The notes below the pieces were generated by a model. That model did not search any database. It saw only the letters and a program-made list of their open reading frames with translations, and had not been told where the DNA came from. DNA of 14,189 nucleotides from Coemansia sp. RSA 922 (Eukaryota; Kickxellomycota; Kickxellomycetes; Kickxellales; Kickxellaceae), in the NCBI GenBank assembly GCA_027577415.1, contig JANBQS010000637.1:1-14189 (forward strand). The letters are read 5' to 3'. Position numbers and translations under genes: made by a program. This document shows positions 1 to 7,246 of the stretch, one piece after another; the stretch's first letter is position 1, and each line of letters opens with the position of its first letter.

Positions 1-115
1 TGAGTGAAAAGGAGAGAGATGGGCAAGACAGCTTTGCCAAGAAGCGGTCCTCCATCGCTGTATACACTGCAAAAAAACTCTGCTCTCTTTCCTTCGCTCG
101 CTCGGCTTGTATCGG

Positions 116-286
116 CTATTGTTGCGCCGAGCCAAATCGCCGGCGCAAGAGACCGAGCAGCGGCCGCTGTGCCTGAAGTCCGGGTCGCTTGCTCTCGTGC
201 ATAAAGTAGCCCAGGGCGCCTCCGAGCACGCCAACAAGAATGTCAGCTCTGGCTGAAACCAAATGAGTGTAGCGAACGCGCGCCAT
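116..286 (-). CDS. Small single-pass membrane protein candidate (56 aa)
   Basis: A 56-residue open frame starting at the first true ATG of its frame; the frame upstream is open only from a TTG. It has a short basic N-terminus (MARVRYTHLVSAR), one hydrophobic glycine-rich segment at about residues 14-29 (ADILVGVLGGALGYFM), then HESKR and a basic tail with RPLLGLLRRRF. One short membrane helix followed by a basic, arginine-rich tail is common in small mitochondrial inner-membrane proteins, and the DxxVGVxxGxxGYFxxE pattern looks like a real family signature, but I cannot name the family. It lies 120 bp downstream of the PPR gene on the same strand. The -3 position of the start is a T, which is a weak context, and a CAG at the Val-Ser codons could be a splice acceptor, so the true N-terminus could differ. 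Chance ORF remains possible. Confidence 0.4.
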   Translation of the reverse strand: MARVRYTHLVSARADILVGVLGGALGYFMHESKRPGLQAQRPLLGLLRRRFGSAQQ

Positions 287-406
287 AAATAATATGAAAA
301 AAAAACAGACAAGAGTGAAGGAGACCGTCAAAAACTGGATATGAAGAATTTTCTGGAAACCAATCGCAGAGGGACTAAATTTTGAGAAAGTTTAAAGTAA
401 AAAAGA

Positions 407-1663
407 TTACCTTGGCCGTGGCTGGTTTAGGCGGGCATAGAGCGCTTCGATCTTTTCGGTATGGTTCTTCTTGAGCGGTTGTAGCTCCTCGGCAAAGTAG
501 GCCTCGAGCGACCGCCAGAAGCGAATAGCCTTTGTGTACTCCTCGTCTCGAGTGCACAGATCAAGTGTCAGATTGATGGTGTCGTCGTCGAGAACAGGGG
601 TCCTGTTCAAATCATTCGCGCCGCTCGATTGCTGCCGGATGCGCACAGCCAGAGGAACAGCTGGTTCTCTTGTTGATATCATAGGTTTAGAGAGCAGTGG
701 TCCAAATGTCTGATCCAGGCCATAGACTTTCTCAATGACCTTGAATCCCCTCCTGCCGAGCGCTCGGTTTTCCCTGTACACCGCATGGCAGGCCTTGAGC
801 ACGATATTCACAATATGCGCATCGACAGACAACAAGGCAGTTCCGCCGACAGGATGACTCAATCGTCTATCAACGTCCTCCACAAACGATGTCCATACTT
901 GTAGCAGCGCGTCAAAGGTTCGGTGTACGTTTTCCTTCAGCCTAGCCGTGCGACTGCTATTGCTTATCAGGACTCGGCCCTCAGCTTTAGCAGCAGCCGC
1001 CTCGGCCTTGCCCGACAGCTCGTCCAGCCTAGCCAATAGCTCTCGGCGTAGCGACGACATCAAAATCGTGTATGTAGCCAACGATGGAGCCATGGGCCCA
1101 TCTTCAGGCATGTTGTTGAAGCGCTCCAACATGGCCTCCATGTCATGTTTACGCTGGTAGACGCTCATCAACGAGTTTGCATTGATAATCGACGGATCCA
1201 CGCCTTGTTTCTCCATCAGCCGGAACAGCTCATCGGCCACTTCCTTGCTTCTGACAGAGTCACTCAATGCACATGCCTTGAGCAGGGCGGTGAATGTCGT
1301 TGGCGTTGGCATGAACCCGCGTCGCCGCATCTCAGAGTATCCGCGCAATGCGCGACTGAGCCGACCTTCTTTGGCGTAGGCGTCGATTACCAAGTTCCAC
1401 ACCACTACTGACTGGCTCCGAGTCTTGGTTTGCATGACTATCGCCACGGCGTCGTCTAGCTTGCCCTGTCGAGCTACCTCTTGGAACTTTTTGGCGAGAA
1501 GGTAGGCGTCCGTAGGGATTGTGTACGCTATCGACGTTGTCGTGGGCAGTGCCCGCCGTTTGACTCCTACGGCAAAGTCTCCGACATGAGCAAATCGCAC
1601 GCTCTGCACATTTATTCCTCGCGAGCAAGCTAGTCTTATTACTGGCCTTAACAGAGCAGACAT
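407..1663 (-). CDS. Mitochondrial pentatricopeptide repeat (PPR) protein
   Basis: Intron-free frame of 418 residues. The N-terminus (MSALLRPVIRLACSRGINVQ) is basic, with Ser and no acidic residues, as in a mitochondrial presequence. Helical-hairpin repeats of about 35 residues follow: residues 86-120 (VVVWNLVIDAYAKEGRLSRA, ending GFMPT), 121-157 (PTTFTALLKACA to QGVDPS), about 158-195 (NANSLMSVYQ) and one near 196 (LATYTILMSSL). Another repeat-like stretch is near residues 275-300 (VDAHIVNIVLKACHAVYREN), and the last (DDDTINLTLDLC) is near 362-395. PPR proteins bind organellar RNA through such repeats and act in stability, processing or translation of mitochondrial transcripts; the target here cannot be read. 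The start is the first ATG, 202 bp from the divergent COX16 start. The stop TAA sits inside AAGGTAATC, which could serve as a weak donor, so a further 3' exon is not fully excluded. Confidence 0.85.
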   Translation of the reverse strand: MSALLRPVIRLACSRGINVQSVRFAHVGDFAVGVKRRALPTTTSIAYTIPTDAYLLAKKFQEVARQGKLDDAVAIVMQTKTRSQSVVVWNLVIDAYAKEGRLSRALRGYSEMRRRGFMPTPTTFTALLKACALSDSVRSKEVADELFRLMEKQGVDPSIINANSLMSVYQRKHDMEAMLERFNNMPEDGPMAPSLATYTILMSSLRRELLARLDELSGKAEAAAAKAEGRVLISNSSRTARLKENVHRTFDALLQVWTSFVEDVDRRLSHPVGGTALLSVDAHIVNIVLKACHAVYRENRALGRRGFKVIEKVYGLDQTFGPLLSKPMISTREPAVPLAVRIRQQSSGANDLNRTPVLDDDTINLTLDLCTRDEEYTKAIRFWRSLEAYFAEELQPLKKNHTEKIEALYARLNQPRPR

Positions 1664-1865
1664 GAATGATATAGAGTAAAGATTGCAGATAAATAAGTAT
1701 TACAAAAGCTGGCAGAGGCAAGAGGCGCAATACAGATCGGATAAAAATTTCAAAATCTGAGGCAAGTTTTTTTTTTTTTTTTTTCCCTCTTGCTCAAAAC
1801 TTTTCTCCTCATCGAGCTTATCGTTATATTTTGTATTTTAGCACAATTTTCTTCACATTTCGACA
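1664..1865. promoter_or_regulatory. Shared divergent promoter, PPR gene / COX16
   Basis: A 202-bp gap between two diverging start codons. It contains an uninterrupted run of 18 T at 1767-1784. In fungi, long poly(dA:dT) tracts exclude nucleosomes and mark promoters (known in general, inferred here). The COX16-proximal part is T-rich with scattered A and no upstream ATG. Both flanking products act in mitochondria, so co-regulation is plausible but not shown. Confidence 0.55.
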
Positions 1866-2228
1866 ATGCACAACGGCACTGGCAGTGGCGACCCCGAACC
1901 CGAGGCTTGGACGCGTATACGCAGACAGGCTAGGATTCAGCGAATTACTAAGCGTCACCCGTTCCTCAGCGTCGGTCTGCCATTCCTCGTCGCTGTAGTC
2001 GGGGGCTCCTTTGTCTTGCTCCTCACTCAGGAGACAAAGTACGAGGTCCGTGACAAGAGAATACAGAACCTGTCCATGGACGAGGCCCTTCCTCCTCGGC
2101 GAAAGTTTGACATCCAGGAGGAGTACTTTAGGATGAAGAGTAAGGGTGATTGGAACGGGAGCTGGGAGCCCAGACGGGTCCCGCGTGCTGCCGAAGATGA
2201 GCCCGTATTTGACAGATATGACAAGTAG
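1866..2228 (+). CDS. COX16: Cytochrome c oxidase assembly protein COX16
   Basis: A 120-residue intron-free protein. COX16 is a single-pass mitochondrial inner-membrane protein needed to assemble respiratory complex IV, in the step that delivers or metallates Cox2 and joins it to Cox1. The family pattern is clear: a basic stretch before the membrane (RRQARIQRITKRHPF), one hydrophobic helix at about residues 33-54 with GLPF and GGSF, then TQETKYEVRDKRIQ, a KFDIQEEYFRMK block near residues 79-91, and a terminal W-x(n)-RVPR. These blocks occur in this order in fungal and animal COX16. Length is typical. The N-terminus is acidic and not an obvious presequence, as is usual in the family. The ATG is the first in frame, with ACA at -3. 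Confidence 0.93.
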   Translation: MHNGTGSGDPEPEAWTRIRRQARIQRITKRHPFLSVGLPFLVAVVGGSFVLLLTQETKYEVRDKRIQNLSMDEALPPRRKFDIQEEYFRMKSKGDWNGSWEPRRVPRAAEDEPVFDRYDK

Positions 2229-2311
2229 ATACTCTTCGTTCTGAGCGTATAAAAATATATTTATGGAATTTGTATGAGCAAAAGATGAGCTGTTTCTTTC
2301 TTCATATCAAC

Positions 2312-2317
2312 TTTATT
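2312..2317 (-). terminator. Poly(A) signal for the Sm-D1 gene
   Basis: TTTATT on the plus strand reads AATAAA on the minus strand and begins only 2 bases after the Sm-D1 stop codon. It lies in the 91-bp gap between the convergent COX16 and Sm-D1 genes, so the 3' ends of the two transcripts probably overlap or nearly so. Confidence 0.45.
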
Positions 2318-2319
2318 GC

Positions 2320-2709
2320 TTAGCGCCGAGGTCCTCCTCCTCCTCTGGGTCCGCCTCTTCCACGTCCACGACCACGACCGCGTCCACGGCCTCTCTGTCC
2401 CGGTGCTGCTGCTCCGCCGGCAGCGGCTGGCTCCCTTTTACGAGCCTTGGGCTTTGGCGTATCGTCGATCAACAACGTATCTAGCGGCAAACTATCGGGC
2501 AGGATGTAAAACCGAATATTGTTGCCACGCAGACTGAGCGTATCTAGACTCGTCGGATCGCGGTTCTTTACTGTCATTTTGACCTTTTTCAAGTGCGTGT
2601 TCATGCTCATATCCACCGCTGTCACGGTTCCTTGCACTTGAGTGCCGTTTTTCAGCTCGACTGTCACCGTCTCATTCTTGAGCTTCATCAAGAACCGTAC
2701 CAGCTTCAT
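2320..2709 (-). CDS. SMD1: Small nuclear ribonucleoprotein Sm-D1
   Basis: A 129-residue protein, co-linear with the well-known human and yeast Sm-D1. Sm-D1 is one of seven Sm proteins that form the ring around the U-rich Sm site of U1, U2, U4 and U5 snRNAs, central to pre-mRNA splicing. The N-terminus ([20 protein letters not shown]) is nearly invariant. The Sm1 motif spans about residues 14-45 ([18 protein letters not shown]) and Sm2 about residues 60-74 ([13 protein letters not shown]), with RGNN as the RNA-contacting loop. The tail from about residue 85 holds a GRGRGRGRG run and ends GGPRR; in other species this tail carries dimethylarginine recognised by SMN/Gemin-type factors. The tail is slightly longer than in human and starts with an Ala/Pro-rich linker. 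No intron in the coding part. Confidence 0.97.
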   Translation of the reverse strand: MKLVRFLMKLKNETVTVELKNGTQVQGTVTAVDMSMNTHLKKVKMTVKNRDPTSLDTLSLRGNNIRFYILPDSLPLDTLLIDDTPKPKARKREPAAAGGAAAPGQRGRGRGRGRGRGRGGPRGGGGPRR

Positions 2710-3002
2710 CTTTCCTCTTAATGCCGTCTAGATCAAAAAATAAAATATAAAAGAAATAATAAAGAATGGCTGAGAAATAGTGGGGGGGGGCGCAAATGTG
2801 CTGATTCTATGGTCGAGAAATCGCTGTAGAAGGGCTTGGTATGGGCCAAAGGCACAACACGGTCCAACTCAACTCGGCTCGGCTCACACCAATGTCGACT
2901 CTGGCTAAACGTCAACAGACGGGCTTCTACTTTCGCTTTTGCGCTTTGAAAGTCTAATTTATCTCTCACACTTGCCTGTTTATTCATTTACTTACCTCAT
3001 AC
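2710..3002. promoter_or_regulatory. Divergent intergenic region, Sm-D1 / SPC19
   Basis: A 293-bp gap between diverging starts. It has an 8-G run near 2781-2789 and an A/T-rich stretch next to Sm-D1. On the minus strand a perfect donor GAGGTAAGT lies at about 2990-2998 and a TTTTTTGATCTAG acceptor lies about 18 bases before the Sm-D1 ATG, so Sm-D1 may have a 5'-UTR intron; this is inference. An 84-residue minus-strand frame here has no recognisable content and I take it as chance. Confidence 0.4.
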
Positions 3003-4202
3003 ATGTCCTACTTGAGCTCATTGGATAACTGCGTGCATACACTCGAGCAATGCAACGATAATGTAAGTTGATTACACGCTTAGCAGCTTACCTGCCATTT
3101 TCCTACACATAAATTCAACAACGTGCTAAACGCTCTATATTCAAAATAGCTTTACACTGCTACGTCCTCGCTCTCGAGTTTATGTCGGACGTTTCCTCGC
3201 GTAGAGACAGTTATCCGCTGCGAGCGAAAGTACGACCTAACGACCGCCAGCGACATTAACAAGGCGCAGACCTTGATATCAAAAGAGGCAGTCCCGTTCT
3301 TGTTCCGCCAGGTCGACCAACTCGAAACAGCGATTGAAGTGATCCGTGCCGCACACGAGTCTCTGGGTCAAAAGGTCGAGGAGCAAAAAGTTGAGTATGC
3401 TCAGCTAGTGGAGGACGAGGCCTCTATGAGCGGCTTGCAAAAGTCGATAAAAGCCGAGCAAGCCCTGATGTCTGACGTGCAGGCCAACTTACTCAACGTC
3501 AAGAGCCAAGTCGCCTCAAAGGAGCGCGACTTGGCCGAGCTGAATCGTGCCAGATCCGGCGTGAGACAGAACAGCTCGATTCTGGAGGAGGCCAGCAAGG
3601 CCGACGCTGACATTATAAAGCTACGGCGAATGATTGCTGATGTGGAGCACGAAACAGCCGCCATACCACTGGATGCACAGATCCAGGAATCTGCTGACGA
3701 CAATGCCGACCGGTACCTTGTTTTGGATAATCTCCGTGAGCAGCTTTCGTGTTGCGCTGATCTGGCTGTCGACGACTCTGTGGCTGCCCTTATCGACCGC
3801 TCCCTGGGCACACTGGAGCTGTTAGAGAATAAGGTGTTTGTACCGTGGTGGGACAAAAGTACTAGCACGCAGACTGAGCGCATGAGCTACTTGGCTCGCC
3901 TGCTTCGCTACTTTTTCAAGGACCACGGTGCTACCATGCATGCGATTACAGAGATCTTGCTGGACCACCAAACGATGACCACTGACGACTTGCGTCGAGA
4001 ACTGTCTTCCACTGGACACGCAACCACTGAGCTGCCGCTGCTAATTACGCACCTCAAAAAGATTGGCGCAGTGACGACATCGACCTCTGCCGTTGCTGGC
4101 AAGCAGGTCATGACTGTGCAGCTTGACTTTGGAGGCTTGGATGACAGTGAGGAAGTAGCTGAAGACTACCAAATGGCAGAGGAACCTACTGGCGAGCACT
4201 GA
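3003..4202 (+). CDS. SPC19: DASH/Dam1 kinetochore complex subunit Spc19, long form
   Basis: Two exons, 3003-3062 and 3150-4202, joined in phase 0 across an 86-bp GTAAGT...AAATAG intron; 370 residues. Spc19 belongs to the fungal DASH (Dam1) ring that couples kinetochores to microtubules. The first 70 residues follow the Spc19 pattern: MSYLSSLDNCVHTLEQC, a second helix, then FPRVETVIRCERKYDLTTAS (residues 35-54), matching the family's D-FPR--KVL----HFEL block, and a conserved helix around IxKEAVPFLFRQVDQLE. A long coiled coil follows to about residue 195. Dikaryotic Spc19 proteins I know are about 120-180 residues, so this one has an extra half. Residues 262-347 read as helix-helix-helix-strand (TTDDLRREL, then TELPLLITHLKKIGAV, then VMTVQLDF), like a winged helix. 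Name rests on the N-terminal match; the tail's function is unknown. Confidence 0.75.
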
Positions 4203-4328
4203 CATTCTACAAGCATTCGTATTTCTTGTTGCGTCGTGTATTAAATATCTACAACTTTCTCCAACAACTCTAATCCTCCAAGCAAGCGAGCTATCTCTTC
4301 TGACAAAGAGATCTCAAGGAATTGTACA

Positions 4329-4334
4329 TTTATT
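4329..4334 (-). terminator. Poly(A) signal overlapping the RRG7 stop codon
   Basis: On the minus strand the sequence reads TGAATAAA: the last base of the TGA stop is the first base of an AATAAA hexamer. This fits the compact convergent arrangement with SPC19, whose stop is about 130 bp away. Confidence 0.45.
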
Positions 4335-4948
4335 CACTTGCTGATACTGGGCGGCAGTGGCTGGCCGTTCCACAAAAGTTGAATCGTATACATGGCAGGG
4401 TCGGACTGGTCAAGCTTGCACAGGTCGTAATGCTTCTTTGCAACAACCAGCCTCCCGATAAATGCGTCAGCAGCCTTGTTCCACACAAACCCCCGAATGG
4501 ATTCCTCGATGTTTGTATATCGGTTCGATTGGTGTCCACCATCAATTGTCACCAGCGCAATGGGGTATATTGAGCTCAGGGCGGCCTGTATGCAACTAGA
4601 CGTGAAGCCGCTGGATGCGGCAACTACGCCCAATGTGTCGAGTTCCTGGCGAGACATTACGCCCTCCCATTCTCGGATCACTGACGGCCCGATCTTTTTG
4701 CGCTCATAGTACTTGCATTGTCCGACTAGGTAGAACTGCTGCTGCTCTGGTAGTGTCCACGGCCCACGAAAGTCGACACCGTTGTCGCCAGCACCACCCA
4801 TCCGCTCGAGGCTGGCGCCGAGGCGATTGAAGATGGATATGGTGTGGTTCTCGTAAGCTGTGCCTGACTCTACGGTTGAGATGCCTCGAGATATGGCAGG
4901 TCGAGAGCTGCGGATCTTGGGCGTAGCTGCAGTCAGCAGGCGAAACAT
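4334..4948 (-). CDS. RRG7: RRG7-family mitochondrial PD-(D/E)XK nuclease-like protein
   Basis: A 204-residue protein from the ATG at 4948; an in-frame ATG 18 codons upstream would give a hydrophobic lead (GQQGFVYIIYIA) and is less likely, because the downstream start gives a good presequence (MFRLLTAATPKIRSSRPAIS). Rrg7 is required for respiratory growth in yeast and belongs to the restriction-endonuclease-like fold. The family core is visible: YENHTISIFNRLGASLERMG, then GAGDNGVDFRGPW (the D of the PD motif), then VGQCKYY with the Q-x-K catalytic pair, KIGPSVIREWEG, and a later SSGFTSSCIQAA block. All expected active-site positions (D...QxK) are present, so a nuclease role on mitochondrial DNA is plausible, though activity is not proven for the family as far as I know. 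Divergent from SRP14, convergent with SPC19. Confidence 0.85.
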   Translation of the reverse strand: MFRLLTAATPKIRSSRPAISRGISTVESGTAYENHTISIFNRLGASLERMGGAGDNGVDFRGPWTLPEQQQFYLVGQCKYYERKKIGPSVIREWEGVMSRQELDTLGVVAASSGFTSSCIQAALSSIYPIALVTIDGGHQSNRYTNIEESIRGFVWNKAADAFIGRLVVAKKHYDLCKLDQSDPAMYTIQLLWNGQPLPPSISK

Positions 4949-5175
4949 GGCAATATATATGATATAGACAAAACCTTGTTGCCCTGAGAAGCAAACTGGC
5001 ACACTTCATCCCATCCATGCGCACTCGCCTGATCAAGCCCAATCTTGTGGGTGTGAAAGTGTCAGTCTTTTTTTTTTTCAAGTAACAGGGTTTTCTTCAA
5101 TTTCTTTTTCAATTTTTGGCATCCTTTTTTATTTCCTTCTTTAACTCAACTTTTTCTCATTTCCTCATTACGCAC
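4949..5175. promoter_or_regulatory. Shared divergent promoter, RRG7 / SRP14
   Basis: A 227-bp gap between diverging ATGs. An 11-T run sits at 5068-5078, and the following 90 bases before the SRP14 ATG are strongly T/C-rich with no ATG, which reads as a pyrimidine-rich leader on the SRP14 side. The layout resembles the 18-T tract in the PPR/COX16 gap. Confidence 0.5.
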
Positions 5176-5860
5176 ATGCTTCTTGGTAACGACGAGGTAC
5201 GCTCTTTGGGACGAGTCCTTACAACACGCCCCCCCACTGTTGGGAGTATTCCGCCGACATTACAGATGACACCCGTTCCACCCTCTTGGAACGAGCTTAT
5301 GCAACTAATAACAGTATACTCTTCTGAGCATTTAGTTTCTCAAGGCGCTTCCAGAGCTGTTTGCGGCGACCAAGGAAGTTGGAAGTGTGAGCCTAACCAC
5401 CAAACGATGTACGTATACACAATGCTTCTAGCATTCTTATGCTACAAGGCTACCAAAAAAAAAAACTAACTAACTATCATTAACTGTGCACAGTATAGAT
5501 GACTACCAGCGGCGTGCAGAGGGAGCCAAAGCCAAGCGGAAGCTGGTTAGCGACGAGGACGAAGCCATGCGGTTGCTAGTAGACAAGCTGTCGTTGGACG
5601 AGACAGAGTACGCAACACTGGTACGCGCTGTTACAGAGAAGCGAAAGATAAGCACTCTGGTGGCGCCAGTCGATTTGGACGAATTTTTGGCGCGCTACCA
5701 TGGTATATTAGTTAATGGGGTCGATAGTATCAAAAAGAAGGAGCGCTTGAGGAAGAAGAAGGCAACGATTAAGCGGCAGGCCGCGCTAAAGGCAAAGGCC
5801 AAGCTAGCGAAGCAACAAAAGCAGCAGGTCGCTGGGACGACGGCAGTCAGCTCAAAGTAA
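5176..5860 (+). CDS. SRP14: Signal recognition particle subunit SRP14
   Basis: Three exons: 5176-5196, 5336-5408 and 5499-5860; 151 residues. SRP14, with its Alu-domain partner, binds the 5' end of SRP RNA and helps slow translation elongation during targeting to the ER. Exon 1 codes only MLLGNDE, exon 2 codes FLKALPELFAATKEVGSVSL and TTKR, and a split codon leads to YDYQRRAEG. This reproduces the family order MLLxNDxFLxxLxxLF...SVxxTxKRYD. Exon 3 has the strong signature KRKISTLVAPVDLDEFLARY, then a second block GILVNGVDSIKKKERLRKKK and a very lysine-rich tail. Introns are 139 bp (branch-like CTAATAAC) and 90 bp (CTAACTAAC); the second uses the acceptor TATAG, as the nearer CACAG would give an immediate stop. 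A loop of 20-odd residues between the two conserved parts is charged and variable, as usual. Confidence 0.9.
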
Positions 5861-5889
5861 ATGTCCTAGATCTATTGCGGCGTCTATTT

Positions 5890-5895
5890 AATAAA
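5890..5895 (+). terminator. Poly(A) signal for SRP14
   Basis: AATAAA 29 bases after the SRP14 stop, inside the 56-bp gap before the convergent COQ4 stop. Cleavage downstream would put the SRP14 3' end within or next to the COQ4 coding sequence. Confidence 0.5.
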
Positions 5896-5916
5896 CATAT
5901 ATTGAGATGTAAATGT

Positions 5917-6783
5917 TCACTGCGCAACGGCAGTGTAGTTTTCAGCGTGAGTGACGCTGTTTCTCTCGGGAAGCAGCCAGACGCGCATTTCTTTGCGCAC
6001 CTCATCGACGCTGCGCTCCAACATCTCTTCCCAGTACACGCTAATGATTGGTTTGGCCTGGCTGCCGCACTGCATGGCCCAGGGAAGGTAGTGCGAGAAA
6101 AAACGAGCCTTTTCGTGAGGCGGCAGGCGCAGTGGACCGAACACGCTGGCGATCAAACCGACGGGTAGACCGGTCTGCCTCCATTCAAACACCTTGATTG
6201 TCAGCTCTTCGACCACCGATATGTCCAGATCGAGAATCGTATGGTAAAAGTCATGGCATTGTCTATAGCGCAGCAGCATGTACGCGTCTTCCTCGTTGTC
6301 GACAAAGCGCACTGGCGGCCTAGTTGACCACGAAATCCCGTTGCGCTTCATCTGATTATAGTATGCGTGGCCAAACGATCCCTCGGGCAGACTGGCTAGG
6401 GCCTCCCATTGCTCGGGCGTGAATGAGATCTGTGGCCTGTCCTTGAGGATACGTCGGCCTGTAGGATCTGAGATCATTTGCTCTCGCATCTTGCCAAAGA
6501 ATCCGTTTGACGTGGCATCGCCTAGTGCGGCTATATGAGAGCCGTCGGTGGGATCGCCAAAGCCCATGAGTGCGGAGCCAGCGGCAATAAAAGTCTTTTG
6601 TAGTGTCGTGGACGGCTTGTGTGTTTCGTAGAGCGGTTTCGTCATGCTCCGTGCAGAGTCTGCCTTGGCGTCGGGACTGGTGAACGCTGCCATTGCCTTG
6701 GCTGCTACGAATGCTGCGCCTGCGAGTGCTGCTGGAGTTGCGACACGTCGGGCAACGCCCGAGACTAGACCGGCGAGCGACAT
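5917..6783 (-). CDS. COQ4: Ubiquinone biosynthesis protein COQ4
   Basis: A 288-residue intron-free protein using the ATG at 6783. An in-frame ATG 12 codons upstream is possible, but the chosen start opens with an amphipathic presequence-like run (MSLAGLVSGVARRVATPAAL). COQ4 lies on the matrix side of the mitochondrial inner membrane, is needed for the coenzyme Q biosynthetic complex, and takes part in processing of the ring at C1. The zinc-binding signature HDxxHx11E is intact: H177, D178, H181 (HDFYH) and E193. Other family landmarks are ALGDATSNGFFGKMREQM, GRRILKDRP, FGHAYYNQM and FGPLRLPPHEKARF with the following SHYLPWAMQCG. Length fits the family (about 265-335). It converges on SRP14 and diverges from the OXR1 gene. 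Confidence 0.95.
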   Translation of the reverse strand: MSLAGLVSGVARRVATPAALAGAAFVAAKAMAAFTSPDAKADSARSMTKPLYETHKPSTTLQKTFIAAGSALMGFGDPTDGSHIAALGDATSNGFFGKMREQMISDPTGRRILKDRPQISFTPEQWEALASLPEGSFGHAYYNQMKRNGISWSTRPPVRFVDNEEDAYMLLRYRQCHDFYHTILDLDISVVEELTIKVFEWRQTGLPVGLIASVFGPLRLPPHEKARFFSHYLPWAMQCGSQAKPIISVYWEEMLERSVDEVRKEMRVWLLPERNSVTHAENYTAVAQ

Positions 6784-7246
6784 TATGTACACGCGAAATG
6801 AAAATAAACCTATAGACAAAATTGGATTATTTTGAAAATAAACCTAGAAAAAAATGGATGATGAAGTCGTTGTATTGGAGCCTTGTATGGGCACGAGCGG
6901 AAATCGCAGTTCCAATGATGACATCACTCTCCCTGCTCTGCTCTGCACTACATATATACATACATATGCAAGATGATCTTTCTCAGTCCGCAAAAAAAAT
7001 TATTATTCTCTGTATAAAGCAAACTCTTATGTGGCGCCGTGTCACTTTTGCGGCAAAGAGCACGGAAAGGAGAGAAAAAAAGTGCTACTCACGAGGTCTG
7101 CTTAGGCGTATCAAAGTCTTTTCGTACGACTTTGTGCATTGCCCACTTGAGCCGGGCTGGCCAGCATAGAATTTTTTCGTGCTTGGCACACCTATATCCT
7201 CTTCAAGACTACAAAACTCCTATATATCCTCATTCCTTTCTTAGCG
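6784..7246. promoter_or_regulatory. Divergent intergenic region, COQ4 / OXR1
   Basis: A 463-bp gap between diverging starts. It contains an odd-centred palindrome TGATGACATCA at 6916-6926, similar to the core of bZIP (CREB/AP-1-type) sites, a short TA/CA repeat near 6950-6968, and a TATA-like GTATAAAGC at about 7011-7019 facing OXR1. Frames of 80-115 residues here have no recognisable content. Factor binding is inference. Confidence 0.4.

Noticed and set aside
2733..2987. 84-residue minus-strand frame between Sm-D1 and SPC19
   Set aside because: No motif, hydrophobic tail comes from the A/T-rich leader, and it lies in a divergent promoter.
4507..4520. GGTTCGATT as a tRNA B box
   Set aside because: Lies within the RRG7 coding sequence and no A box or clover-leaf can be formed around it.
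4704..5081. 125-residue minus-strand frame beside RRG7
   Set aside because: Out-of-frame shadow of the RRG7 coding sequence and its promoter.
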